The notes under the pieces: generated by a model
The model's input: the letters and a program-made list of their open reading frames with translations, nothing else
What the model was told of the DNA's origin: nothing
Databases searched by the model: none
Program-made: the position numbers and the translations under genes
Part shown: positions 1 to 11,348 of the stretch, piece by piece
How the letters are laid out: each line of letters begins with the position of its first letter
How positions within the stretch are numbered: position 1 is the first letter of the stretch
Assembly (NCBI GenBank): GCA_963383645.1
Contig: OY726561.1
Span: forward strand, 31,228,826-31,292,825
DNA from: Muscardinus avellanarius
Lineage: Eukaryota > Chordata > Mammalia > Rodentia > Gliridae
Length of the DNA: 64,000 nt
Direction of reading: 5' to 3'

Positions 1-71
1 TTGAACCTGTGTGATCCTCCTGTCTCAGCCTCCCAAGCACGGGCATTACAAGCTTTTGCCACCACGTCTAT
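1..71 (-). mobile_element. B1-dID SINE, cut by window edge
   Basis: Antisense copy of the 7SL-derived head: it reads gatcctcctgtctcagcctc, then a gccaccacg motif at its 5' end. Only the head is present because the window starts inside the element. The substitutions suggest an old or intermediate copy. Confidence 0.85.
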
Positions 72-72
72 C

Positions 73-1263
73 TTCAAATTATAATTTTCTATTTCTCCAT
101 TTATTGATTTGAATGTAGATGCTTTGAACAAACTATAGAAACTGTCAAAAGTATATAAAGATATACTTTTAAATAAAAACAACAATCCCTTATACATTTA
201 TAAACATTATAGTGTTAATAAAATATTTGTGCTTATTTAGATATAGTGAAAATATGGTTAAAATGGGAATCCAATAACTCTTGATGTCCTAATTTAGTTA
301 AATTAGTTTTCTCAAAGAATCTCAAATTATATACACTAGAACAGAGCCCAAAATGAGATGGGTATTACAAAAGATTAAATAAGTAATATTTTAATAACTC
401 TGTCAATCTCTGCTTATACTGGGCTGTTGGTTAAAGACATTTTGAGTTTACTTGCAAAATGCTTTCCTAAAATATAAACTTCGCTGAGTTATGGTTATGT
501 TTATTAATATAAAAAATTTTATTCCCTAATATGCACATTCTTTTCTACTTTCTACTTCATTCTTTATATGAACAAAGAAATTATTTATCTCTTTTTCTCA
601 GAGCTAAACAATGGATATCCATCACTTGGGATAACGAAAATCAGGATTGATACCTGTCTTTGCTGTCACAACCTAAAATATTTCTCAGTGGGATTTCATA
701 ACACTATTAATTCAATTGCAAATGAATGTTAAACACTTTTGGCAGAATTAGCTACTAAAGCAATTGTCTTCTTTCCCTGTGGCTCAGTGGGATAGGGAAA
801 TAGTAGTTCTGATTTTGAAAAATCTGTGTTTGGTTTCATGATCTTTATAAATTCTATTGTTATTAAGATTTCATGTCAAAGCAAAATGCATATAATTTTA
901 TAAAAATAAAACATCTTTACATTTTGCCAGAAAAATTTTAGCTGAGTGCACGAATTATTTTGGAGTGCTTATAATTTGTTCAGATCTGTGAAAAAATGAG
1001 AAAATTACACTTTTTTTAACCTTGTATGTTAAAATTTTTCATGAAATAGGGATGCACATTTTGTTCATTTTTTAATTTAAAGAAGGCAATGCCAAACATG
1101 AAAAAATTACAGGTAAGGATCACAAACCCATACTTTCAGATACAAAGGAAGAAAGAGTTGGAGTGGCAATGTCACTGATATATATGTTTCTTGGGTATCA
1201 TATGGCTTATGTTTAATAGTCTACATCTGGGCTTTGGGATTTTGAAATTTTACGAATCAGTAG
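73..1263. other. AT-rich unique sequence
   Basis: No repeat, gene or long reading frame is recognised. Stops are frequent in all frames. Confidence 0.6.
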
Positions 1264-1484
1264 AGCTAGGTGTGGTGGTGCATGTGTATTATCCCAGTCC
1301 TTGGAAAGCTGAGACAAAAGGATTACATGTTTAAGACCAACCTCATCAATTTAGAGAAATTTTCAGCAACCTAGTGAGACTATTTCAAAACAAAAAAAAT
1401 GAAAGGAGCTCAGGGTACAAATGTACCCTCAAATGTAGTATTCTCTTGGGTTCAATCCCTAGTATTACAAAAGGAAGAAAAATC
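1264..1484 (+). mobile_element. Old B1-dID SINE
   Basis: A diverged copy with the head motif aggtgtggtggtgcat, a middle with duplicated 'tttagagaaatt/cctagtgagac' segments, and the ID-like end gggttcaatccctagtatta followed by an A-rich stretch. CpGs have decayed, consistent with age. Confidence 0.8.
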
Positions 1485-1621
1485 AGTAGACTTAAAATAA
1501 TAGACAAAATAAGAGTGTATAGACCAACTACCCTAATGAAACTATAAATATTGATAAGTAACTCATTTGATCAACAGAGTTTAATTTTTTAAGTCATGGC
1601 ACCATCAATAAGAACATATGT

Positions 1622-1817
1622 GCCGGGCGTGGTGGCGCACGCTTGTAATCCCCGCGCTTGGGAGGCGGAGACAGGAGGATCGCGCAGGTTCGAAGCCAGC
1701 CGTGCTGGCGTAAGAGACCCTGTTTCAAAAATATAAAATAGGTCTGGGAGTGTAGCCCGGAGGTAGAAGGGCTTCCAGGAACCCCAGTACCACCAAAAAA
1801 AAAAAAAAAAAAAAAAA
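1622..1817 (+). mobile_element. Young B1-dID SINE with poly-A tail
   Basis: Near-consensus copy: gccgggcgtggtggcgcacg head, central gccagccgtgctggc hairpin, gtctgggagtgtagcccgga tail domain, cagtaccacc end and a poly-A run of about 24. Many intact CpGs indicate recent insertion. No convincing target-site duplication was seen. Confidence 0.93.
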
Positions 1818-3366
1818 TGTGATATTTATCAGCACAATTTAAAATGTAGTTTACCCCTCATCATGTGAATTTGAATACACAAGACTCATACCATATATCA
1901 TTCCACAGCAGTTAGCAACTGATTTGAATGAAAAAGATTGAATTGCCAAAGAAACTTGAATGTCACTGGAGAACTACCTGCCTTGGGTTGGAAACATAAT
2001 GAAAATGGACATTTATTAATTCAAAAATATTGACTCTTTTTAGTGACTCCTGGTATATATTATGTTAAACATAAAATACCATTAATTGGTTCTTGTTTAG
2101 TCATTAGTATTTTGAAATATCATATTGAAAAATAATCCTCAAGGGAACCCATTCATTGGATCATCCTGAAATAATGATCCAAACTTCCAGGTTAAGATAT
2201 TCTTATCTTCTCCTCTCTTTTCCCTCTCATTAGTACTTTCACAGTAATGGCAATGAATACTGGGAATAGAATAAAATAAAGAATTTAATAGCTGTTACTA
2301 GTACTTTGAAAATATAGAATCAATGAGAAAAGTGGTTTAAAATTTTTTCCTGTGATTTTTATCAGTCTTCTTCCATTATGGACAAGTGGGAATTAACCGC
2401 ATTAGTCAAAAACAATCCTATCTGGGGTATTAAAGATATTAAATTGTTGACTTGTTCACTTCTTTAAACCTTGTGTGTCCTTTTGTAAACTTTACACATG
2501 GTCCACCTGCATTTCAGGGCAGCATTTAAAAACTATTTTGAAGGTTATTCTTCAATTCATATCTACAAGAAACTCACATGGCCTATCTTAGACAGCAAGA
2601 CTGTCACAAACAAGAAATTTGACATTTAGTTTCAAAAAGGGCAAAAAGCACAAAAAGGAAAATAGCCATCTTATTTTTTTCATTTCTATTTTCTTGCTAT
2701 CATAGGGCCAAACTTCCTAATGTCTCACTTTTTCTATATGATTTACATCCATCTTCCTATATGATTCACCCATAACCATTTACCATAGATAATTTTTTTC
2801 TCAGAGTTAGTAGAGAATCCCCGTTAGTGTAATCTGGATTTCTGGACAACTGTGTACCTTTAATACTAAAATTAAGAAGCACAACAGAAACAACATAATT
2901 GAATGATTCTTTTTTATTTAAAATACTATAGTTTTTGATATTCAAAAGAGTATGTTTGTAATCACATATGATCACAATTATACTTTTAACAGTCTACACA
3001 TTTGTTTTAATTTACTTTAGAATCTTTAATAACATGATTATAAAATTACAATTTAAAGTTGCAATGTTTGCGTTTATTTGGAGAGACTTCCACATTTAAA
3101 AGAGGAAAGGCAGTGAGAAAGAATGGCATGATTGGAAGCATATTTTTGCGCATAGTATTGTGGTTATCTCAATATTTAAATGTAGTAAAAATCTCTGAAT
3201 ATTTCTGTCAACCCTAGCAACTTCCTCCTTTCTTTTTTTTCCTGGTATATTTTTGAATTGCTATGCTCACCCATCAGCACAGGTCTTCTGATATTTCACA
3301 CTTCTTTTTTTCTTTTTCTAAAATAAACCAAAGATGTGTTAGCATCGGCTTTTTAGCACCTGAGTG
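1818..3366. other. AT-rich unique sequence
   Basis: No recognisable repeat or gene. Short open frames here, such as one near 2766-2975 on the minus strand, show no protein similarity I recognise. Confidence 0.55.
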
Positions 3367-3478
3367 TGTATATATATATAGGCATGTATCTTTACAAATA
3401 TGTGATGATTTTACATATAATATTTCTATATGTTTGTGTATATATATATTTTTATGTACACATATATATATATATATC
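3367..3478. repeat. TA-rich microsatellite region
   Basis: Two (TA)n tracts, near the start and the end, separated by a degenerate TG/TA stretch. A 134-codon plus-strand open frame crosses it; its composition (I, Y, F, C rich) is that of low-complexity AT DNA, not a protein. Confidence 0.85.
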
Positions 3479-3876
3479 AACATGAAAAGTTTCAATATAA
3501 ACGATGTGAATAATCTTCATATCTTATTCTTTTGGAGAACTCTATCTTCTCTCACTAAATATTTAAGTATATTATTGTTGTTGCATATATATTTCTTTGC
3601 AATTTCAAATTCCATCTTCTTCATGTTTATATCTTACATCACGGAAAGTTTTCGGTTTTTCTCTTAATATTTTCTTACTTTGTTGCAATTTACTATTTGT
3701 TTTTCTCCCCAAATGATGAAAAGTTACAAGCCCCAAAACCCTAGACAAAGCAAGTTTAGTCTTATACCTCTGCATGACACTGAATATCCTCTTTTCCTTT
3801 CACATAGGAAGCTAGCATGGAGGAGTTCTGTATTATAAAATCATTTTTATTCCTTATTTTTGTAAAATATGGATAT
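3479..3876. other. AT-rich unique sequence
   Basis: Nothing recognised between the TA microsatellite and the LINE-1 3' end that follows. Confidence 0.55.
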
Positions 3877-4772
3877 TTTATTGGTGCACTGTTATTGCAT
3901 CTTGATGACATTCAGGATAATAGAGGCATACAGGCACACAGCACTCACTGAGCCCTCCTTCATTTCTTGCTTTGTTCCCTCCTTGCCTCCTTTCTAAGCT
4001 CAGCACAGTGATAGACTGTGTTAAGTTTGTATATGTACATATACATACACTGAAGTGTTTTTCTCTTCCCCCTCCCATCTTCTGCAGTTAGGTTGCCTTC
4101 TTCATTCAACTAAGTGTTTTCCTCATTTTTCTGCATTCTCTCCTTTGTCCCATTTTCTCCCCAGTTTTAGTATATTAAGGAGAGCATCTGGATTTTCCTG
4201 TTTTGTAACTAAGTAATCTCACCATAAAGTTCTCTAGGTCCTTCCATTTCTCTGAAAATGACATAATTTTGTTATGCTTTATGGTTGAGTAAAATTTCAT
4301 TGTGTACATATCCCACAGTTTTATAATTCATTCGTCTATTGGTGGGCCTCTCAGATGGTCCCACAGTTTAGAAATTGTGAATTGTGTAGCTATAAATAAT
4401 GATATACATGCATTACTCTGGTAGTTTGGTTTCCATTCTTTTGGGTAGATACCCAGGAGTGGTATAGCTATTTATAATGTGGGTACATTCCCATTCTTTC
4501 AGAGAATCCTACACTGTTTTCCAAAGCGGTTACCCTAATTTGCAGTCCCCACCAACAGTGTATCAGAATTCCTACTTATTCACATCCTCAACAGCATTTG
4601 TTATTGTTTGTAGTTTTTAATGATTGCCATTTTTGTTGGATTAGGCAAAATCTCAGGGTAATTTTGATTTGAATCTCTCTGATTGCTAATGATGTTGAAC
4701 ATTTTTTCATGCATTTATTGGCCATTTGTATTTATTCTTTTGTGAAGTGTCTATTTAGTTTACTTGCCCATA
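3877..4772 (-). mobile_element. LINE-1 3' end (3'UTR plus ORF2 C-terminus)
   Basis: Reads as the antisense of a LINE-1 3' end. It starts with the 3' terminal motif tttattggtgcac, passes through the pyrimidine-rich 3'UTR (cttccccctcccatct), and then the ORF2 C-terminal region: cttttgggtagatacccagg encodes the LLGIYPK motif in reverse. It is 5' truncated and too mutated to code. It faces a second LINE-1 3' half across a spacer of about 100 bp. Confidence 0.9.
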
Positions 4773-4872
4773 TAATTTTCTGAATTTGTGCCATAAATAA
4801 ATGAATAGAAAATATTGAGATACTTAACAGAAAATTGAGAGAAAATATGCTTATAAATGTATATGTAATATT

Positions 4873-5943
4873 GCACTAAACTAAAGAGTTTTGTATAGCA
4901 AAAGAAACTATCAAGAGGCTCAACCAAGAGCCAACAGAATGGTAGATTTTTGCCAACTACTCCTCTGATAGAGGACTAAAATCTAGAATATACAGAGAAC
5001 TCAAGAAACTAACCACTAATAAAACAATTAACCCAATCAAAAAATGGGCAAGTGAACTAAATAGGCACTTCACAAAAGAAGAAATTGAAATGGCCAATAA
5101 ATGTATGAGAAAACTCTCAACATCATTAGCAATCAGAGAGATGCAAATCAAAACTACCCTGAGATTTCACCTAATTCCAACTAGAATAGCAATCATTCAA
5201 GACACAAACAATATCAAATGCTGCGAGGATGTGGAGAGGTAGGAATTCTAATACACCATTGATTTGGTTGCAAATTAGTGCAACCACTTTGGAAAACAGT
5301 ATGGAAGATCCTCAGAAGAATGGGGACATACCTACCATATAATCCAGCAATACCACTTCTGGGTATCTACCCAAAAGAATGGAAACCAAACTACCAAACT
5401 AATGCATGTGTATCAATGTTCATAGCTGCACAATTCAACATTGTCAAACTATGGAACTAGCCAAGATGTCCATCAAGAAATGAATGATTACAAAACTATG
5501 GGATATGTATATAATAGAATTTTATTCAGCTGTAAAGAAAGACACAATTATGTAATTTACAAGGAAATGGATGGAACTGGAGAACATTATGCTAAGTGAG
5601 ATTAATCAGTCTCAAAAATAAGAAATCAGATGTTCTCCCTAATATGTGGAAGCTAGGGAGAAAATAATTCATAGAAGGAACTCTAGAAGAAGAAGGTGAT
5701 ACTTTAGATGAGCAAATACGGTGGACTAACTGAGGGAAATGTGAGGAGGGAAGAGGGAAACTCCCTAATATACATGATGTACATTAACAAACATAATCAC
5801 TAAGCCAAAGATGAAAAGTAGGGATGGGGAGGGGATGGGGTGAAAATTGGGTAAAGGCTAATTGGGTGATGTGTGCATGTATTGCCTCTACCACCTTGTA
5901 CTTCATTAAGATGTATGACTACAATGCACCAATTTTAAAAAAA
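4873..5943 (+). mobile_element. LINE-1 3' end (ORF2 C-terminus plus 3'UTR)
   Basis: Covers the last part of ORF2, with an open stretch of 60 codons from 5278 containing AIPLLGIYPK and MFIAAQF, the conserved LINE-1 ORF2 C-terminal motifs. A purine-rich 3'UTR follows (gggatggggaggggatgggg), ending in tacaatgcaccaattttaaa. It is 5' truncated with stops and frameshifts, so it is not active. Confidence 0.93.
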
Positions 5944-6091
5944 TGTAGACATATAAGCCTTATAATTTTTGCCCCAAACACATACCCCAATGGATAACAA
6001 GTAAGATATATGTATAAAATATTCTTAACAGGAATATACACAATAGCTAAAAGGTATAAATAACTGAAGTATCCATCAAAAAATGAATGGA

Positions 6092-6275
6092 AGCCCAGCT
6101 TCATTGTGTATGCTTGTAGTCTAGTACTTGGGAGGCTGAGACAAATGTATCATGGGTTTGAAGCCAGCCTCAGCAAATTAGCAGGACCCTCAGGAAGCCA
6201 GCAAGGCCCTGTTTTCAAATAAAAAATAAAGTAGTGTGTAAGTAGAATGTTCCTGTGTTCAATCCCCAGCAACAC
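6092..6275 (+). mobile_element. Old B1-dID SINE inserted in LINE-1
   Basis: Has the motifs ttgggaggctgagac, gaagccagcctcagcaa and the ID-like end gttcaatccccagcaa. The A tail has been replaced by the CA repeat that follows. Confidence 0.85.
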
Positions 6276-6276
6276 A

Positions 6277-6322
<46 letters not shown>
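6276..6322. repeat. (CA)n microsatellite at SINE tail
   Basis: About 23 CA units starting directly at the end of the SINE, where its cagtacca(ca) terminus would be. Confidence 0.95.
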
Positions 6323-6324
<2 letters not shown>

Positions 6325-6420
6325 TTAAAGAAATTTCACATGTGGTTTAATTATGCAATGAATATTATTCAGAAATCAAGAAAAACAAAGTACTGATTCA
6401 TATATAGGGAAAACAAAGTT

Positions 6421-6870
6421 TTACCTCCTTTCTCCGAGATTTATTCTGCTAAACTGGAGAATTAAATTGTCATAAGATTATCAGAGGAAACACATATGAC
6501 ACAGAGGTCTTCATAAGGAATAAAAACTGAAGGAGCTGACAAAAACCTAAATTTTTTTCTAACAGATTGAACAAAAAGAGGCAGCTGATGAAAAGTAACT
6601 AAAGCATTTGAGGAGACTAAAGAAAAATCACAGTAATTTACCAGAGTCTCTATAGAACTTTCTTGGTCTCAACTTTCTGTGCTTGAAAATAAGGGTGTTA
6701 ATCTTTTCTGCGACAGGGAGGACATCTAGATGATGCTTTCAGTGGGGGGAAAAAAGGTAGTTCAAAGTAATCCTAGGGCTAAACTGGCAGACTTGGGGCT
6801 GGCATATATTGGGGTGGCATATTCTTTCACATGCTACACTATATGTATTGAAGGTTTAAAAACATATTAT
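6421..6870. other. Unassigned sequence
   Basis: No clear repeat. An 87-codon open frame runs from 6730 into the following SINE and is not considered coding. Confidence 0.5.
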
Positions 6871-6883
6871 GTGAAGGAAGTCA

Positions 6884-7069
6884 AGCCAAGCGTGCTGTGC
6901 AAGTCTGTAATCCTAATACTTGGGAGGCTGAGACAGGAGGATTTCCATTTGGACACCAGCATCAGCAATTTAGGGAGACTCTATTTGAAATAAAAAATGA
7001 GGTAGGGCTAAGGTGTGGTTCAGAGGTAGAATTCCCCTAGGTTTATTCCCCAGTACCCCAGAGAAGAAT
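6884..7069 (+). mobile_element. Old B1-dID SINE with target-site duplication
   Basis: Flanked by the 13-bp direct repeat gtgaaggaagtca (6871-6883 and 7070-7082). Inside are cttgggaggctgagacagga and a diverged ID-like end, ttattccccagtacc. It inserted into an older LINE-1-like sequence. Confidence 0.9.
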
Positions 7070-7082
7070 GTGAAGGAAGTCA

Positions 7083-7445
7083 GACACAAAACAAGTATTT
7101 TATGATTCAACTTACATGAAATATCCAAAATGGTTCAATTCGAATCCATAAAATCTGAGAGTTTGAAGTGAAATAGAGTGTAAAATAAGGAATTACTGCA
7201 CAATGGAACTAAAATGTTCTTTTAGAATGAATAAAATAATTTAGAAGTAGGTATGAGGGGCAACTGGCCAACATTGTGAATGAACTATAGGCCGCTGATC
7301 ATATAATTTAGATGGGGAAGGAGAGGGAGGAGGGAAGGGAAGGACCTGGAGATGAGCTCACCAAGTGCTATGTGCATGTATGTCTGTTTCACTCTGAACT
7401 ACATTAAGATATGAGTCTACAATGTACTAATAAATCCAATAAATG
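7083..7445 (+). mobile_element. Old LINE-1 3' end fragments
   Basis: After the SINE the sequence reads gacacaaaacaagtatttta and tgattcaacttacatgaaat, the conserved LINE-1 3' region. From about 7310 a purine-rich block and the end ctacaatgtactaataaa resemble a LINE-1 3' terminus. It may combine two old insertions. Confidence 0.6.
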
Positions 7446-9081
7446 TATATTAGAAAAAAAGAAATGTGTAATTATACATGATGTGCATTACTCTTCAATA
7501 TTTTAAAACAAAGGGGGCAGTATATTTCTAAACATGTGTCTGGGTCCTATATGTGTAAATAGACACAATTATTAAATAGCCTATGGGATTTTTTCTTTAG
7601 TATGTCCTTAATTTTTCTTGATTAAATGATGCTTTGTATTTGTCTCTAGGCTTTTCTCCACACATGACTCCAGCGTTTAAGACATGAAAAAAAGGAGCCT
7701 TCAGCTGCCCTGTGTTATGTTTTATTAGTTGGTTAAGATCTACTTTAAGTGGTTGAAGATATTTGAGTGTGCCTGAGTTGTGTATTAATGGAGCATTAAA
7801 GCATGCCCTGTCAGATCTTGATGCTGCCAAACACCTCATACTCAATAAGTGAAAAGTGATTAAACTTAAATGTCTTATCACTGAAATACTGACTAGTTCA
7901 GATTTGATTAAATGATTAATCATTTTTTCATGGCCAATCATAAATCTTTCACCTTTCTGGCATTATAGTTTATATTTTTATACATTATTTTTGTTGGAAG
8001 CCATTTTCTGTGCTCCTTTCTTTTAAGCCATTATCAGACATATGGAAGAAACATATGGGCAATAAGTTATATTATAAAAGTCCTTGAAAATTTGGTACAA
8101 ATTTTTATATAATGAGGTTTTACAGCAGGTTTCTTACTTAAGTATGAACACCAACATTACCAGAATACAAAATATTCTGGTAAAAAGTAATCCGTACGTA
8201 AAATAAATCAGGTGACATCTAGATTTTACCATTATATCAAGAATTTAGAAAAGGCACGCACCCTTCTTCCTACAATAATACATGGTTTTATGTTTCTGTG
8301 AAAGTAGTGTTTCATGAAATACATGCCTAATAATATTTTTATAATGATTTCACTTGGGAATTGTAAAGGTCTCAAGGTCAGAAAAGTAACCTCACATGAG
8401 GGAAGCACTTCCAAATCTGTTTGTGGACTCTGCCTTCAAGCTAAAGTTTGCATGATTGAGAAAATGTCTTTACTTTAATAAGCCCAACTTTCCCTATCTG
8501 CAAAATAGAAATTATTTCCATTTTCGGCATTGTCGTAATAAGTATATAAATTCACACATTAAAAGCATCTGGCTACTGCTCCATACTTCACCAGCTTCTT
8601 CTCTCTGTCCTCACTAGTAAATACCACTCTTCATTCTTTGAGTTTCAATTTAAATAGAATCATATTTTAGGTAGTAAATGAATAGATGCATCAAAATATA
8701 CCAGAAACATCATCATTCTTCTATAAATTTAATGGAATTTAAATAAAAAACCAATTTTAATCATTAACAATATTTCTAAATTTTATCTAAAAGAATGAAT
8801 GACTTGTGTTACATATTTTGATTTTAGTGCTATAACCTCCTTGAGTTTCTACAGGATTTTATCCAGAACTGTAAAATATTACCCCTTCTCTCAGTAGTAC
8901 ATCTCCCCAAACCTGAGTTATTTATTCTACGTAATCATTATAGAGCCATCTTCAGCTATAGGCTTTGACTACCAAATGTATCTGCATTTGAAATGAATGG
9001 GCTCCTGGTTTATTCTTTTGGCAGTTTTCTTTTTATGGGTAACTATTAGATCAAATGCTCAAACGGATTAGCCTTAGCTGA
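7446..9081. other. Long unique stretch without recognised repeats
   Basis: About 1.6 kb with no SINE or LINE that I can see. A 114-codon minus-strand frame (7597-7941) has no recognisable motif. The low repeat content would suit conserved non-coding DNA, but nothing in the sequence proves it. Confidence 0.5.

Positions 9082-9129
<48 letters not shown>
9082..9129. repeat. (CA)n microsatellite
   Basis: About 24 CA units. No SINE is visible at its 5' side, unlike most other CA tracts in this window. Confidence 0.95.
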
Positions 9130-9134
<5 letters not shown>

Positions 9135-9704
9135 CCATTTCAAAACAATACATTATTAAACCTGTACAGATGAATAAAAACAACTTTGTAAACTCAGAAT
9201 CATCTCTAAAAATGACTTTTCACACCCACAATAGAGACAGAATTTTACATTGCTTTGCAGACTGTGAATTTTTCTTTACATACTCTGGTTTTCAAGCCAG
9301 CTAGGTATCTACTGATACTCAAATAAGCAGAAACAATTAGTAGACCTTATCAAAGAACAGATATACATTGATTTATTTGGCCAATCTTATCTCCATAAAG
9401 ATCTAGTGAAAAGTTTTAAAACAGAATTTTTGTTTGCTTATTTTTCCCTTCATCTGGGAATAAGAATAAAACACACAAATACAAGAAAATATATTTGAGG
9501 GGGAGATTAGATAAAGAAATAATCCAAATAATAGTATGTTCATATATAAAGATATTAGTAAAATGTTATTTTGGGGAGGGGGAAAAGTGGGGTGAAATCC
9601 AGAGAGAAACACACCAAGGGGGAAAATCATGTAGTTCTGGATGAGATCCTGTAGGAACTCAAGGAGGTTATAGTACTGAAATAAAAAAATGTGACACTCA
9701 CAAG
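9130..9704. other. Unique sequence
   Basis: No feature recognised. A 101-codon minus-strand frame (9403-9708) ends at the next SINE's target site and looks non-coding. Confidence 0.5.
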
Positions 9705-9712
9705 TCATTTAT

Positions 9713-9718
<6 letters not shown>

Positions 9719-9747
<29 letters not shown>

Positions 9748-9904
9748 GGGTCTGGGGATGGAACCCTGGGACATTCGACCTCCAAGCTACAGTTTCTGCC
9801 CTATTTTTTCTCACTAAGTAGCTGAGGCTGTCCGCGAACCGCGATCCTCCGGTCTCAGCCTCCCCGAATGCTGGGATTACAAACGCACGCCACCACGCCC
9901 GGCT
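9719..9904 (-). mobile_element. B1-dID SINE, 'gcgggtctgg' variant
   Basis: Flanked by the perfect 14-bp target duplication tcatttattctttt (9705-9718 and 9905-9918). It has a poly-T run of about 27, a tail domain reading gcgggtctggggatggaacc on the plus strand, and a head ending in caccacgcccggc. The tail differs from both the old and the young class, as in the copy at 63.2 kb. Confidence 0.95.
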
Positions 9905-9918
9905 TCATTTATTCTTTT

Positions 9919-10853
9919 AGATAAAATTTAGAAATATTGTTAATGATTAAAAATTGGTTGTGTGCATTTATGTTTCTGTCACTCAAAACGTCATTATGTT
10001 GTATATTTGTAATGCACAAACTAAATATTAGAAAAAAGCAGAAAAATATAGTTATTTTAAAGAAAAGTATAGAAGATATTATATGACTATCTAAATACAT
10101 CTGTGAGATGAATCCTGAGGTGCCTAATTATCCTCGGGCCAAGAAGGTGTGACTTAATACAGCAAAGTGCAAAGCCCCTGCCATCCTTAAAGTGGGAATT
10201 TCTCTGCACCAAGGAAATGAAAGGACCTTATTACTGATATTCTTTGAAAAGGCAGGCGCTTTAGTTTTATATGAGAGTGACAGCTGTGGAAAGCTCTATG
10301 CATGATTCAAAAATCTATAAGATAAAGGATAATTTCTATTTTATTGAAATCAATTCTGGAAGATAAAGTTGGGAGTTGTATATCTTTGCAGTGTGATTAT
10401 GTGGTTGGGGATTTTCTGAGCTCTTTCTCCTTAATTTTGAACATGTAAAGAATAAAAGCAGTATACTTTTTTAAAAATTAAAATTGCAACCATGCAGGAT
10501 AGCTTTTCTCAAAAGAAATGTAACATTTTTAAGGGGCTATAAAAATCCCCTGACATATCTTGCATTCATTAGCTTCCAGGTGTGGTCATAATTTTAGCAG
10601 GTCTGGCTGGACACTGAAGAGAGGGTTGAGAACTTGGAGGTGAAGGTAAAAATGCTACCTCCTCTTGTGCCTATTACAGATGTCACTCTGTTGTTGCATA
10701 TTTGAGCTCATTTTTATTTTAAAGTAAATTCTACTATCTTAGAAAGTCAACTTTAATTTAGAAAAGGACACATGAGCTATTCATTTAAAGTTCTTTCAGA
10801 GTTGGGGTGGAAATATTTATTTTCATTGTACTTAGAGATAACTATCTACTCTT
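9919..10853. other. Unique sequence
   Basis: No repeat or gene recognised. Confidence 0.5.
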
Positions 10854-10866
10854 AGTGTATACTTTT

Positions 10867-11078
10867 TATTTTATTTTATTTTTGTGGTACTGGGGATTGA
10901 ATTTAGGGTCATTCTACTTCCGAGCTACACCCCCAGCCCTAATTTTTATTTTGAAACAGGGTCTCACTGAGTTGCAAAGGACCTCACTAAGTAGCTTATG
11001 CTGTCTGCTAACCACGATCCTCCTGTCTCAGCCTCCCAAATGTTGGGATTATAAGCTTGCACCACCATACCCAGCATC
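10867..11078 (-). mobile_element. Old B1-dID SINE
   Basis: Plus-strand reading: (TTTTA)n, gtggtactggggattgaat, gaaacagggtctcactgag, tcctcctgtctcagcctccc. Imperfect flanking repeats agtgtatactttt and agtgtgtactctt look like an aged target-site duplication. Confidence 0.88.
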
Positions 11079-11289
11079 AGTGTGTACTCTTAACAAGGGG
11101 AAGAAAACACTACTACATATATTACTTTACCTAAATACTACTACACAGGAATGGGTACATTTCAGCATAGCTTATTATCCTGGTCTACTGTGAAAAGTGA
11201 AAAAGTCAAAACTGGAGTGAAAAGAAATTTACAAATCCTACGCTTTCAGGAGCTAATCATTCACTAATTTTTTCATCCGACACGTATTC

Positions 11290-11348
11290 TTCTTCTTTTT
11301 TTTTTTTTTAATGTGGAAGTGCGGGTGGGACCCAGAGGCATTCTACCT
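11290..11348 (-). mobile_element. SINE fragment, 3' part, split by LINE-1
   Basis: Poly-T then gtgcgggtgggacccagagg and cattctacc, the antisense ID-like tail of a B1-dID SINE. The motif stops mid-domain where the LINE-1 begins. The missing remainder resumes after the LINE-1 at 12524. Confidence 0.75.

Larger units (their letters stand above)
6000..6420 (+). mobile_element. Old LINE-1 fragment split by a SINE
   Basis: Both flanks of the SINE at 6092 look like an old LINE-1: aatatacacaatagctaaaa and catcaaaaaatgaatgg before it, gaatattattcagaaatcaa after it. Each is a degraded form of the conserved ORF2 3' region. The assignment rests on short motifs. Confidence 0.6.

Noticed and set aside
3263..3667. 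134-codon plus-strand frame with hydrophobic stretches
   Set aside because: It runs through TA microsatellites and T-rich DNA. The I/Y/F/C-rich composition is expected of such sequence, and a minus-strand frame overlaps it.
7597..7941. 114-codon minus-strand frame
   Set aside because: No recognisable domain, homologue or exon signals. A frame of this length is not unusual in 64 kb.
10807..11193. 128-codon plus-strand frame
   Set aside because: It spans an antisense B1-dID SINE and its flanks.
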